A stretch of 64,000 nucleotides of DNA from Streptomyces roseoviridis (GCF_039535235.1 NZ_BAAAWU010000001.1:2790001-2854000), one strand, 5' to 3'; shown: positions 15,201 to 24,010, counted from the first letter of the stretch. Program-made: numbers and translations. Notes: a model not told the origin generated them from the sequence alone.

Positions 15201-18200
15201 TTGCGTGACACACAACTGGGCGGGCGGCCGGGCATCGGGCGCTCCAGACGTCTGACGGCGACCGCCGTGGCCGTCGCGGCGGCCGTCGCCTCGCTCGCAC
15301 CGCTCACCGGGGGGACGGCGGTCGCGGCGGACACCCCGACGACGGCGGTGGCGACGACGCCGGCGCCGTTGACGATCCCGGCGGAGACGTACCCGAGCCC
15401 CGGCGCCGTGCACGCCGTCGGCACGAGCGGGTTCCTGCACGAGAACCCACAGGGTTACACGTGGGTCTCGTACGCGGACGGCAAGGCCGTGCCGTACGAC
15501 ATGAAGGGCGCGGAGAAGGCGGTCAGCGCGGGCGGGGACGTCATCGCGCGCCTCTACGGTGCCGGCACGACCACGAAGGTCGTCTTCCAGGAAGGCCCCG
15601 CCGGGCCCGAGACGACCGTGGCGATCCCCCGGGGGCAGCACTTCCGCCATGTGCAGGGTCGCCGTGTCATCACGACGGAGAGCACCTTCGTCCACGTCCT
15701 CTCCGTCGAGAACGGGGTCGTGACCGACCGCAAGGTGGCCGCCCCGGCGGGCGCAGCCGGGATGTATCCCCGAGAGGCGGGCACCGAGCGGGGCTTCTTC
15801 GTCACCTACGAGGTGGACCGCATCCGGCACACCGGCTGGCTCGACCTCGCCGGGCTGACCGTCCGCCCGACGGGCGTCCCGAGCGAATCCGGGCCCACCA
15901 ACAAGATGGGCGGCGCCCGGTTCTTCGGCTCGCTCGCCACCATCCAGAACCTCCCCGGTCAGCGCCTCACCGTCTGGGACACCGCGGGCGATCTGTCGAA
16001 GCCGGTCAAGGACGTGCCGTGGACCGGTAACCCCGTCGGCGCCCTGGTCGGCGACGAGGCCCTGGTCGTGGCGGAGTACCGGCCGGGCGAGAGGTACCAC
16101 CCGTACGTGCTGCGACCGCTCGACGGCGGTGCGGACCGCCCCGCGTTCGACGCGTCAAACGTCTACCCGGCCCCGGACGGCGGGGTGCTGGCGGTCGTCA
16201 AGGGCGGGGACGGGCGTCCCTCGATCGACAGCGTCCGGTTCCCGCAGGACGGTTCGGCACCGGTGCGCGCGCCCGTCTACGACACCCCCCTCGGTGTCGT
16301 CCGCACCGAGCGCGTCGCCGTCGCCCAAGGCGTGGTGCACAGCTCCGAGAGCTGGTGGAACGACATGTACGGGGCGGTGACCACCCGGAACCTCACCGTC
16401 GGAGGAGAGCTCGCCGCCGGCCCGAAGGTCGACCGGGAGTACGACCCCGAGGCGGTGATCCCCGGGGACTGTCGTCAGGGGTGCGAGCCGATCGTGCCCA
16501 CCGGCGACGGGCGGTTCGTGTTCCGGTCGTACCCGGGCAACGTGTACGTGGTCGAGGAGGGCAAGACCCTGCACGAGCGCGAGGGGACCGCCGCCGCTCC
16601 CGCGTGGGGGTCCGTGCCGCTCCAGGCTTCCGGCCGGTACGTCTCGTACACGGGGGAGGCCGGCCACGAGGTGTTCGACCTCGACGCCAAGAAGGTCGTG
16701 TTCCGCGCGAAGATCGGCGACCGCCGGACGTCCCTGGACGCGAACACCCTGTGGATCGAGAGCACGACCACGGGTGCCGTGGACGCGGTCGACGTGCGCA
16801 CGGGCGCCACGAAGCGGACGGTGAAGCTCGCCGCCTGCGACCTGACCGGCCTTCAGGTGAATCGTTCCTTCGCGTACTGGAAGTGCGCGAGCGGGGCCGG
16901 GGTGAAGAACCTCGGCACACAGGCCGCCACCGCACTGCCCGCCCACACCTCCGCCCTGCTGGGTGACGGCTACGTGGCCCACGAGAAGGGCGGCACGCTG
17001 TCCGTCACGCCGCTCGTCGGGGCGGGCACGACCCGGACCGTCGGCACCGTCGGCGACTCGGTCGCGGGCCGCGGCTGGACGGTGGACCGCTTCGGCGGCC
17101 ACGTCACCTACGTCGACGCGGAGGAGAACGTCCACGTCGTGCCGAGCGGGGTGCCCGCCTCGGCGCTGACGCCGCTCGACACCGAGGTGCCCGGCATCCT
17201 GGACCGCCGGGCCGCGCAGCCGGTGTGGTCGGCGAAGTGGTGGCTGTCCAAGCCCGCCGCCTCGTGGCGCGTGGACGTCCGGAACCAGGCGGGCACGGTC
17301 GTGCGCACCCTTGGGGGCGGCGAGGCCCGCGGCCTGGTCACGGCGGCCTGGGACGGCAAGGACACGACCGGGACCGTGCTGCCCGACGGGTTGTACGACT
17401 GGACCCTGACGGCCGTCCCGGCGGACGGAGCGGGCCCGGCGCTCACCCGCACCGGCGGACTGGCGGTGGTGCGCGGGCAGTCCGAGCTGGCCACCGGGCG
17501 GTACGAGCCGGTGACGCCGGCGCGCGTGATGAACACCCTCGACGGCACCGGAGTCCCCAGGGCCAAGGTGGGCGCCGGCAAGACGGTCACGCTCACGGTC
17601 GCCGGCCGCGGCGGAGTGCCCGCGAAGGGCGTCTCGGCCGTGGTCCTCAACGTCACGGCGACGAACGCGACGGCGGGGACGTACGTCTCCGTGTACCCCT
17701 ACGGGACGCCCCGCCCCGGCACGTCCAACCTCAACGTGACGGCCGGACGGGCCGTTCCGAACCTGGTCGTCGTCCCCGTCAGGGACGGCAAGGTCACCTT
17801 CTACAACCGCAACGGCTCGCTCGACCTGCTGGCCGACGTCGCCGGGTACTACACGCTCGCGGGCACGGGCTCCCTGTACGAACCGGTGACCCCGGCGCGC
17901 GTGATGAGCACCCTCAGCGGCACCGGAGTCCCCCAGGCGAAGCTGGGCGCGGACCGCACGGTGACCCTGACGGTCGCCGGGCGCGGCGGGGTGCCCGCCG
18001 CCGGCGTCACCGCGGTCGTCCTCAACGTCACGGCGACGAACGCGACGGCGGGGACGTACGTCTCCGTGTACCCGTACGGGACGACCCGCCCCGGCGTGTC
18101 GAACCTCAACGTGGTCGCCGGACAGACCGTCCCCAACCTGGTCGTCGTCCCCGTCAGGGACGGCAAGGTCACCTTCTACAACCGCAACGGCTCGCTCGAC

Positions 18201-18611
18201 CTGCTGGCCGACGTCGCCGGGTACTACACGCTCGCGGGCACGGGCTCCCTGTACGAGCCGGTGACCCCGGCGCGCGTGATGAGCACCCTCGACGGCACCG
18301 GAGTTCCCAAGGCCAAGGTGGGCACGGGCAAGACGGTCACGCTCACGGTCGCCGGCCGCGGCGGGGTGCCCGCCACCGGCGTCACGGCCGTGGTCCTCAA
18401 CGTGACCGCCACCAACCCGACCTCGGCGACGTACGTCTCCGTCTACCCCTACGGGACGACCCGCCCCGGCGTGTCGAACCTCAACGTGGTCGCCGGACAG
18501 ACCGTCCCCAACCTGGTCGTCGTCCCGGTCAAGGACGGCAAGGTCACCTTCTACAACCACGGCGGCACCGTCGACCTGCTGGCCGACGTCGCCGGGTACT
18601 TCGCCCACTGA
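15201..18611 (+). CDS. Large secreted protein with FlgD-type Ig domain and three C-terminal repeats
   Basis: 1,136 residues with an export signal (twin Arg in SRRLTATAVAVAAAVASLAPLTGGTAVAA). A propeller-like region spans about 60-690. Next comes a FlgD-like Ig segment (WRVDVRNQAGTVVRTL...AWDGKDTTGTVLPDGLYDWTLTA). Three 125-residue repeats follow, each starting YEPVTPARVM and ending VDLLADVAGYY or similar. The repeat type occurs in many Streptomyces exported proteins and is probably a surface- or polymer-binding module (family knowledge, function not established). Start TTG 15201 has GAGGGGGG upstream. A predicted AfsQ1 site lies 100 bp upstream. Enzymatic activity not recognised. Confidence 0.85.
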   Translation: MRDTQLGGRPGIGRSRRLTATAVAVAAAVASLAPLTGGTAVAADTPTTAVATTPAPLTIPAETYPSPGAVHAVGTSGFLHENPQGYTWVSYADGKAVPYDMKGAEKAVSAGGDVIARLYGAGTTTKVVFQEGPAGPETTVAIPRGQHFRHVQGRRVITTESTFVHVLSVENGVVTDRKVAAPAGAAGMYPREAGTERGFFVTYEVDRIRHTGWLDLAGLTVRPTGVPSESGPTNKMGGARFFGSLATIQNLPGQRLTVWDTAGDLSKPVKDVPWTGNPVGALVGDEALVVAEYRPGERYHPYVLRPLDGGADRPAFDASNVYPAPDGGVLAVVKGGDGRPSIDSVRFPQDGSAPVRAPVYDTPLGVVRTERVAVAQGVVHSSESWWNDMYGAVTTRNLTVGGELAAGPKVDREYDPEAVIPGDCRQGCEPIVPTGDGRFVFRSYPGNVYVVEEGKTLHEREGTAAAPAWGSVPLQASGRYVSYTGEAGHEVFDLDAKKVVFRAKIGDRRTSLDANTLWIESTTTGAVDAVDVRTGATKRTVKLAACDLTGLQVNRSFAYWKCASGAGVKNLGTQAATALPAHTSALLGDGYVAHEKGGTLSVTPLVGAGTTRTVGTVGDSVAGRGWTVDRFGGHVTYVDAEENVHVVPSGVPASALTPLDTEVPGILDRRAAQPVWSAKWWLSKPAASWRVDVRNQAGTVVRTLGGGEARGLVTAAWDGKDTTGTVLPDGLYDWTLTAVPADGAGPALTRTGGLAVVRGQSELATGRYEPVTPARVMNTLDGTGVPRAKVGAGKTVTLTVAGRGGVPAKGVSAVVLNVTATNATAGTYVSVYPYGTPRPGTSNLNVTAGRAVPNLVVVPVRDGKVTFYNRNGSLDLLADVAGYYTLAGTGSLYEPVTPARVMSTLSGTGVPQAKLGADRTVTLTVAGRGGVPAAGVTAVVLNVTATNATAGTYVSVYPYGTTRPGVSNLNVVAGQTVPNLVVVPVRDGKVTFYNRNGSLDLLADVAGYYTLAGTGSLYEPVTPARVMSTLDGTGVPKAKVGTGKTVTLTVAGRGGVPATGVTAVVLNVTATNPTSATYVSVYPYGTTRPGVSNLNVVAGQTVPNLVVVPVKDGKVTFYNHGGTVDLLADVAGYFAH
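17501..18611 (+). repeat. Three 375-bp in-frame repeats in the secreted protein gene
   Basis: Units start at 17501, 17876 and 18251. Identity is mosaic: 17761-17881 equals 18136-18256 exactly (121 bp), and 18075-18151 equals 18450-18526 exactly (77 bp), while other parts differ. That pattern suggests gene conversion among copies. Confidence 0.9.
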
Positions 18612-18629
18612 CGGCGGCCCGTACGACGC

Positions 18630-18670
18630 CCCGGGGCCGGGCACACCCTCACGGTGTGCCCGGCCCCGGG
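18630..18670. terminator. Bidirectional terminator between secreted protein and PH-domain genes
   Basis: Perfect 18-base arms (18630-18647 and 18653-18670) with a 5-nt loop, followed by TCTTTCG. It lies between convergent genes. Confidence 0.85.
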
Positions 18671-18692
18671 TCTTTCGTTCCGCGCCTCGGGC

Positions 18693-19340
18693 TCAGCGCA
18701 GGGAGAGCAGGACGACGAGCAGGACGAGTCCGGCGGCGGTCGGCGCGAGGATCTCGTACGCCCACCGGATCCGCGGCTCGCCCTTGTTCTCGGGCCGCCT
18801 GCCGAGGCGCTCGGCCAGCTCGCGCAGGTCGGCGACGGTCTGGTCGGCGGAGGCGGTGCGGGACGCGGTGTCGGTGACGTCGGCGGTGGCCGAGGTACGG
18901 CCGAGCGGGTCGTCCTGGGAGGCGGTGGCGGCGCGGCGGGCGGCGCGCTTGCGCTGGCGCAGGGAGACCGGGATGGCCCAGAGCTGGTACTTGGCGCCGT
19001 CCTGGGTGAAGACCTCGCTGGAGTAGCTCGCGCGGATGTCGGCGATCGATCCCCAGGGGAGGGTGATGCTGCGGAAGGGATTGCGGACGCGCAGGCGCGC
19101 GTCGTCGGCGAAGACGGCCGGCCGGATGGTGAAGGCGAAGATCAGCGGGACGAGGAACAGCAGCGTCGCGAGCGCCACCCAGGGGTCGTCGCCGCGCCCG
19201 CGGATGATCGTGTCGACGCCGAAGAACAGGGTGAGGCCGAGCAGGAAGACCCCGCCGGCGATACCCATGCGCGAGCGGAACGCCTGCTCCTCGCGGTCGG
19301 GCTCGGAGGGCTGTGCGGAAGGCGGCTCGGACGTCGTCAT
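18693..19340 (-). CDS. PH-domain membrane protein
   Basis: 215 residues. Two hydrophobic helices near the N-terminus (MGIAGGVFLLGLTLFFGVDTII, WVALATLLFLVPLIFAF), then a bacterial PH-like domain (RLRVRNPFRSITLPWGSIADIRASYSSEVFTQDGAKYQLWAIPVSLRQ), an Ala/Thr/Asp-rich linker, and a final helix (ILAPTAAGLVLLVVLLSL). Common in Streptomyces, role unknown. ATG 19340 gives the family-like acidic N-terminus MTTSEPPSAQ. Confidence 0.85.
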   Translation of the reverse strand: MTTSEPPSAQPSEPDREEQAFRSRMGIAGGVFLLGLTLFFGVDTIIRGRGDDPWVALATLLFLVPLIFAFTIRPAVFADDARLRVRNPFRSITLPWGSIADIRASYSSEVFTQDGAKYQLWAIPVSLRQRKRAARRAATASQDDPLGRTSATADVTDTASRTASADQTVADLRELAERLGRRPENKGEPRIRWAYEILAPTAAGLVLLVVLLSLR

Positions 19341-19368
19341 GCGCCCGATTCTGCCTCAGCGCCCACGC

Positions 19369-19476
19369 GCCCGCGGTGACGAGGTCGGCGTACCCGACGA
19401 TGTCGTCGGGCCGGTGGCCGCCGACGAGCTCGCCGCCGCAGGCGGTCAGCCGGAGCTCGGGCCGCGCGGTGTCGCC
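19369..19476 (-). pseudogene. Possible remnant of a sortase C-terminus
   Basis: The minus frame reads GDTARPELRLTACGGELVGG followed by HRPDDIVGYADLVTAG. This resembles the last strand region of actinobacterial class E/F sortases (LRL-TCGG ... N-V-YA), including a Cys-Gly-Gly at the catalytic position. No upstream sortase sequence and no intact start are present. Similarity is judged by eye over 35 residues only. Confidence 0.25.
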
Positions 19477-19765
19477 GAGGGACCTTCTTCCTCGGGAAGG
19501 ACCGCTCGGCGCCCCGCTCCGGTCGCGCGCCCCGACGCGTACGGGTTCCGATACGTACGGACGCGCCGCCCTGCGCTCCGGGTTCCTGCGGGCCACCGTC
19601 CACCACTCCCGTCAGCGCTCCGACCCGCACGGGCTCCGACACGGCGGCGGGCCGGCCCGCCCCGGGCCACGTCACCAGCACGTGACGGGTTTCACTTCCG
19701 CCTCCGTCTCCCCACACCCACCTGCGCTTTCGCCCGCTCGTCCGAGCAGTCCCCTGTACAGGCCG

Positions 19766-19777
19766 CTACGCGCGTAG
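19766..19777. promoter_or_regulatory. CTACGCGCGTAG operator upstream of deoC
   Basis: Perfect copy of the 12-bp palindrome, ending 1 bp before the -10 TATGCT (19779-19784) and 13 bp before the GTG start. Binding here would block RNA polymerase. Confidence 0.78.
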
Positions 19778-19790
19778 ATATGCTCGACTG

Positions 19791-20756
19791 GTGACCATGC
19801 CCACCACTGCACCCGCAGCTACTGCTTTCGCCGACGTGACCGCGTCCGACAGCGCGCTGCGCCGCTTCCTCCACGGGCTGCCCGGCGTCGACGCCGTCGG
19901 CCTGGAGGCGCGCGCCGCGTCGCTCGGTACGCGTTCGATCAAGACCACGGCCAAGGCGTACGCCATCGACCTGGCCATCTCGATGATCGACCTGACGACG
20001 CTCGAAGGCGCGGACACCCCGGGCAAGGTCCGGGCGCTCGCCGCCAAGGCCGTCCGTCCCGATCCGACCGACCGCACGACCCCGACGACCGCCGCCGTCT
20101 GCGTCTACCCCGACATGGTGGCCACCGCCAAGGCCGCCCTGGCGGGCTCCGGCGTCAAGGTCGCCTCGGTCGCCACCGCCTTCCCGGCCGGCCGCGCCGC
20201 GCTGCCCGTGAAGCTCGCCGACACGGCCGACGCCATCGCCGCCGGCGCCGACGAGATCGACATGGTCATCGACCGTGGCGCCTTCCTCGCCGGCCGCTAC
20301 CTGGAGGTCTTCGAGCAGATCGCCGCCATCAAGGCCGAGTGCGGCGACCGCGCCCGGCTCAAGGTGATCTTCGAGACCGGCGAGCTGTCCACGTACGACA
20401 ACATCCGCCGCGCCTCCTGGCTCGGCATGATGGCGGGCGCGGACTTCATCAAGACCTCGACCGGCAAGGTCGCGGTCAACGCCACCCCCGCCAACACGCT
20501 CCTCATGCTGGAGGCCGTGCGCGACTTCCGCGCCCAGACCGGCGTCCAGATCGGCGTGAAGCCCGCGGGCGGCATCCGCAACACCAAGGAAGCCATCAAG
20601 TTCCTGGTCCTGGTCAACGAGACCGTCGGCGAGGACTGGCTGGACAACCACTGGTTCCGCTTCGGTGCCTCCAGCCTGCTCAACGACCTGCTGATGCAGC
20701 GTCAGAAGCTGGCGACCGGCCACTACTCCGGCCCCGATTACGTGACGGTGGACTGA
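19791..20756 (+). CDS. deoC: Deoxyribose-phosphate aldolase
   Basis: 321 residues, the longer DERA form (also found in eukaryotes). Schiff-base motif GADFIKTSTGK with the catalytic Lys, plus DEIDMVIDRGAFLAG, LKVIFETGEL and GVKPAGGIRN. Cleaves 2-deoxyribose-5-phosphate to glyceraldehyde-3-phosphate and acetaldehyde. TATGCT 6 nt before GTG 19791 and no ribosome-binding site indicate a leaderless mRNA. The aldehyde dehydrogenase gene follows after 5 bp and would oxidise the acetaldehyde. Expression is probably controlled through the palindrome at 19766-19777. Confidence 0.95.
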   Translation: MTMPTTAPAATAFADVTASDSALRRFLHGLPGVDAVGLEARAASLGTRSIKTTAKAYAIDLAISMIDLTTLEGADTPGKVRALAAKAVRPDPTDRTTPTTAAVCVYPDMVATAKAALAGSGVKVASVATAFPAGRAALPVKLADTADAIAAGADEIDMVIDRGAFLAGRYLEVFEQIAAIKAECGDRARLKVIFETGELSTYDNIRRASWLGMMAGADFIKTSTGKVAVNATPANTLLMLEAVRDFRAQTGVQIGVKPAGGIRNTKEAIKFLVLVNETVGEDWLDNHWFRFGASSLLNDLLMQRQKLATGHYSGPDYVTVD

Positions 20757-20761
20757 TCAAC

Positions 20762-22198
20762 ATGGCATCTGCATTCGAGTACGCACCGGCGCCCGAGTCC
20801 CGGTCCGTCGTCGACATCGCGCCGTCCTACGGCCTGTTCATCGACGGCGAGTTCACGGACGCGGCCGACGGCAAGGTCTTCAAGACCGTCTCCCCCTCCA
20901 CCGAGGAGGTCCTGTCCGAGGTCGCCCGGGCGGGCGCCGAGGACGTGGACCGCGCGGTGAAGGCGGCCCGCAAGGCGTATCTGAAGTGGTCGGCACTGCC
21001 CGGCTCCGAGCGCGCCAAGTACCTCTTCCGGATCGCCCGGATCATCCAGGAGCGCAGCCGCGAGCTGGCCGTCCTCGAAACCCTGGACAACGGCAAGCCG
21101 ATCAAGGAGACCCGCGATGCGGACCTCCCGCTGGTCGCCGCGCACTTCTTCTACTACGCGGGCTGGGCCGACAAGCTCGACCACGCCGGCTTCGGCGCGA
21201 ACCCGCGCCCGCTGGGCGTGGCCGGCCAGGTCATCCCGTGGAACTTCCCGCTGCTGATGCTGGCGTGGAAGATCGCCCCGGCGCTCGCGACCGGCAACAC
21301 GGTCGTCCTGAAGCCCGCCGAGACCACCCCGCTCTCCGCCCTGTTCTTCGCGGACATCTGCCGCCAGGCCGGGCTGCCGAAGGGCGTCGTCAACATCCTC
21401 CCCGGTTACGGGGACGCCGGCGCCGCGCTCGTCGAGCACCCGGACGTGAACAAGGTCGCCTTCACCGGCTCGACCGCCGTCGGCCGGGCCATCGCCAAGG
21501 CCGTGGCCGGCACGGACAAGAAGCTCACCCTGGAGCTGGGCGGCAAGGGCGCCAACATCGTCTTCGACGACGCGCCGATCGACCAGGCCGTCGAGGGCAT
21601 CGTCACCGGCATCTTCTTCAACCAGGGCCAGGTCTGCTGCGCCGGCTCGCGCCTGCTCGTGCAGGAGTCGGTCCACGACGAGCTCCTCGACTCGCTCAAG
21701 CGCCGGCTGAGCACCCTGCGTCTCGGCGACCCGCTCGACAAGAACACCGACATCGGCGCCATCAACTCCGAGGAGCAGCTGGCCCGGATCACAAAGCTGG
21801 TCGACCAGGGCGAGGCGGAGGGCGCCGAGCGCTGGACCGCCGCGTGCGAGATCCCGGCCTCGGGCTACTGGTTCGCCCCGACGCTCTTCACGAACGTCAC
21901 CCAGGCGCACACCGTCGCCCGCGACGAGATCTTCGGCCCGGTCCTGTCCGTGCTGACCTTCCGTACCCCCGACGAGGCCGTCGCCAAGGCCAACAACAGC
22001 CAGTACGGCCTGTCGGCGGGCATCTGGACGGAGAAGGGCTCCCGCATCCTGGCGGTGGCGAACAAGCTCCGCGCCGGGGTCGTCTGGGCCAACACGTTCA
22101 ACAAGTTCGACCCGACCTCGCCCTTCGGCGGCTACAAGGAGTCGGGCTTCGGCCGCGAGGGTGGCCGCCACGGTCTGGAGGCCTACCTCGATGTCTGA
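20762..22198 (+). CDS. NAD(P)-dependent aldehyde dehydrogenase
   Basis: 478 residues, full-length ALDH. Visible motifs: PWNFPLLMLAWKIAPALATGNTVVLKPAE, GSTAVGRAI (cofactor), LELGGKGANIV (general base Glu) and FFNQGQVCCAGSR (catalytic Cys). Start ATG 20762 lies 5 bp after the deoC stop, so it is the second gene of the deoC operon. The likely substrate is the acetaldehyde released by DeoC (inference from position). It overlaps the next, truncated ALDH gene by 8 bp. Confidence 0.93.
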   Translation: MASAFEYAPAPESRSVVDIAPSYGLFIDGEFTDAADGKVFKTVSPSTEEVLSEVARAGAEDVDRAVKAARKAYLKWSALPGSERAKYLFRIARIIQERSRELAVLETLDNGKPIKETRDADLPLVAAHFFYYAGWADKLDHAGFGANPRPLGVAGQVIPWNFPLLMLAWKIAPALATGNTVVLKPAETTPLSALFFADICRQAGLPKGVVNILPGYGDAGAALVEHPDVNKVAFTGSTAVGRAIAKAVAGTDKKLTLELGGKGANIVFDDAPIDQAVEGIVTGIFFNQGQVCCAGSRLLVQESVHDELLDSLKRRLSTLRLGDPLDKNTDIGAINSEEQLARITKLVDQGEAEGAERWTAACEIPASGYWFAPTLFTNVTQAHTVARDEIFGPVLSVLTFRTPDEAVAKANNSQYGLSAGIWTEKGSRILAVANKLRAGVVWANTFNKFDPTSPFGGYKESGFGREGGRHGLEAYLDV

Positions 22199-23078
22199 CG
22201 CGCGACTGAGTGTCTTCAAGACCTACAAGCTGTACGTCGGGGGCAAGTTCCCCCGCTCCGAGAGCGGCCGGGTGTACGAGGTGACGGACTCCAAGGGCAA
22301 GTGGCTGGCGAACGCGCCGCTCTCCTCCCGCAAGGACGCCCGTGACGCGGTCGTCGCCGCCCGCAAGGCGTTCGGCGGCTGGTCGGGCGCCACGGCGTAC
22401 AACCGCGGCCAGATCCTCTACCGCGTCGCGGAGATGCTGGAGGGCCGCAAGGGCCAGTTCGTGCACGAGGTCGCGCACGCCGAGGGCCTGTCGAAGAACA
22501 AGGCGGCCGAGGTCGTCGAGGCCGCGATCGACCGCTGGGTCTGGTACGCCGGCTGGACGGACAAGATCGCCCAGGTCGTCGGCGGCGCGAACCCGGTGGC
22601 GGGCCCGTACTTCAACCTGTCCACCCCGGAGCCGACCGGTGTCGTCACCGTGATCGCCCCGCAGGAGTCGTCCTTCCTCGGCCTGGTCTCGGTGGTCGCC
22701 CCGGTCATCGCGACCGGCAACACGGCCGTCGTCATCGCCTCCGAGAAGGCCCCGCTGCCGGCGCTGTCCCTGGGCGAGGTGCTGGCCACCTCCGACCTGC
22801 CGGGCGGTGTCGTCAACATCCTGTCCGGCAAGGCCGCCGAGATGGGCCCGCACCTGGCGGCCCACCTGGACGTCAACGCGATCGACCTGACGGGAGCGGA
22901 CGCCGACCTGGCCCGTGACCTGGAGATCGCCGCCGCGGACAACCTCAAGCGCGTCCTGCGCCCGCGCACCGAGGACTTCACCGCGTCCCCGGGCACGGAC
23001 CGCATGACCGCGTTCCTGGAGACGAAGACGGTCTGGCACCCGACGGGCTCGCTGGGCGCCTCGGGCTCCTCGTACTAG
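22191..23078 (+). CDS. Truncated ALDH-family protein lacking the catalytic domain
   Basis: 295 residues. The N-terminal part aligns with ALDHs (KLYVGGKFPRSESGRVYEV, APLSSRKDARDAVVAARKAFGGWS, GVVTVIAPQESSFLGLVSVVAPVIATGNTAVVIASE). It ends with ETKTVWHPTG, the extreme C-terminal type sequence of ALDHs, after about 60 residues that replace the catalytic half. The general base Glu (ELGGK) and nucleophile Cys motifs are missing, so it cannot catalyse ordinary aldehyde oxidation. ATG 22191 overlaps the preceding ALDH by 8 bp, indicating translational coupling. A partner or regulatory subunit role is inference. The reading frame is intact, so it is not a simple pseudogene. Confidence 0.85.
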   Translation: MSDARLSVFKTYKLYVGGKFPRSESGRVYEVTDSKGKWLANAPLSSRKDARDAVVAARKAFGGWSGATAYNRGQILYRVAEMLEGRKGQFVHEVAHAEGLSKNKAAEVVEAAIDRWVWYAGWTDKIAQVVGGANPVAGPYFNLSTPEPTGVVTVIAPQESSFLGLVSVVAPVIATGNTAVVIASEKAPLPALSLGEVLATSDLPGGVVNILSGKAAEMGPHLAAHLDVNAIDLTGADADLARDLEIAAADNLKRVLRPRTEDFTASPGTDRMTAFLETKTVWHPTGSLGASGSSY

Positions 23079-23090
23079 TCACCCGCTCGT

Positions 23091-23131
23091 GACGAAGGGC
23101 CCCCGACCGACCCGGTCGGGGGCCCTTCGTC
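23091..23131. terminator. Bidirectional terminator of the deoC operon and tetR
   Basis: Perfect 18-base arms (23091-23108 and 23114-23131) with a 5-nt loop, between convergent genes. The right arm overlaps the tetR stop codon. Confidence 0.85.
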
Positions 23132-23873
23132 ATGCTCCGCCGCGCTCGACGAGCCCGGCGACGCCGTCCAGCACGCATTCCAGTCCGGTCTCGAAGGTCC
23201 ACGCGGCGTCGTCCTTGCGCGCCGCGCCCCGCGCGTACCGGAGGTAGGTGGGATAGCGCCCGGTGCCGAGCAGATAGCCCATCTGCGGGGCGAGGCCCCG
23301 GCGGGTCTCGTCGGCGCTCTCCCAGCCCTGTTCGCGCATGTAGGCGCGCAGCGAGACCTCGGCCTGGACGGCTCCGTGGACGTAGGCGCTGACGGCGCGG
23401 AAGGCGGCCATCATCGTGTCGACGTCGAGCCCGAGGCCGTCGAGCGCGGCCAACTGCCGTTCGGCCGCGGCCATCCGGTGCGGGGTGAGCGCGAAGAGCG
23501 GCGCCGGGAGCTGGGCGAGCCAGGGGTGGCGCAGCATCGACTCACGGGTGCACCGGGCGTGGGCGCGCAGCGTCTCGCGCCAGCCCGCGTCGGACGCGTC
23601 CGCCCCGGCCGGTTCCAGTTCGGCCGACACCTGGTCGACCATGAGCGACCACAGCTCGTCCTTGCCGTCCACGTGCCGGTAGGCGGCCATGGGCGCGACG
23701 CCCAGTTCGGCGGCGATCTTGCGCATGGTGACGGCGGCGAAGCCCTCCCGGTCCGCGATCCCGACCGCGACCTCGGCGATCCGCCGTGGGGTGAGCGTGG
23801 TTCTGGGCGCCGCCGCGGGTCGTTCCAGGCGCTCCCAGAGCGAGACGCTCTCCGTCTCGTCCTTCTTCGGCAC
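23130..23873 (-). CDS. TetR family regulator with TetR-class C-terminal domain
   Basis: 247 residues. HTH at residues about 40-70 (RIAEVAVGIADREGFAAVTMRKIAAELGVAPMAAYRHVDGKDEL), the arrangement of the tetracycline-repressor class. The C-terminal domain has conserved AYVHGAVQAEVS. Start GTG 23873 follows GAGGAGG at 5 nt; the frame is open to 23987 but that part covers operator DNA. It is divergent from a flavin reductase and a DHA2 exporter, with an operator array between, so it is probably their repressor. Confidence 0.88.
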   Translation of the reverse strand: MPKKDETESVSLWERLERPAAAPRTTLTPRRIAEVAVGIADREGFAAVTMRKIAAELGVAPMAAYRHVDGKDELWSLMVDQVSAELEPAGADASDAGWRETLRAHARCTRESMLRHPWLAQLPAPLFALTPHRMAAAERQLAALDGLGLDVDTMMAAFRAVSAYVHGAVQAEVSLRAYMREQGWESADETRRGLAPQMGYLLGTGRYPTYLRYARGAARKDDAAWTFETGLECVLDGVAGLVERGGA

Positions 23874-23908
23874 TCCGGCCTCCTCGTGTCGCGTACAGCG
23901 TATGCCTT

Positions 23909-23965
23909 GTGGACGCCGTACACGGTGGCGTGTACGTTGTACACACTCGGGTATACGCCGTACAC
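23909..23965. promoter_or_regulatory. Array of three 15-bp operators at 21-bp spacing
   Basis: Sites matching GTGTACnnnGTACAC begin at 23909 (one mismatch), 23930 (perfect) and 23951 (one mismatch). They are exactly 21 bp apart, two helical turns, so bound dimers would lie on one face. Partial half-sites continue at 23971 and around 23891. The array fills the divergent promoter between tetR and the reductase/efflux operon. Confidence 0.75.
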
Positions 23966-24010
23966 ATCGTCTGTACGCGTCCCGCACGCCCTTCCGTCCC
24001 AGGGGGACCC

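Larger units (their letters stand above)
19341..19790. other. 450-bp region between the PH-domain gene and deoC
   Basis: No intact gene. It holds a possible decayed gene end (19369-19476, minus), two similar 25-bp segments near 19529 and 19619 that read VSEPVRVGA in one minus frame, and the deoC promoter with its operator at 19766-19777. Confidence 0.5.

Noticed and set aside
16155..18644. 829-residue minus-strand open frame opposite the secreted repeat protein
   Set aside because: Mirror of the coding repeats in another frame; no plausible start or domain.
23078..23093. GTCAC-n6-GTGAC match to the AfsQ1 consensus after the truncated ALDH gene
   Set aside because: It lies between the 3' ends of convergent genes, within the terminator region, with no promoter nearby; a chance match to a loose motif.
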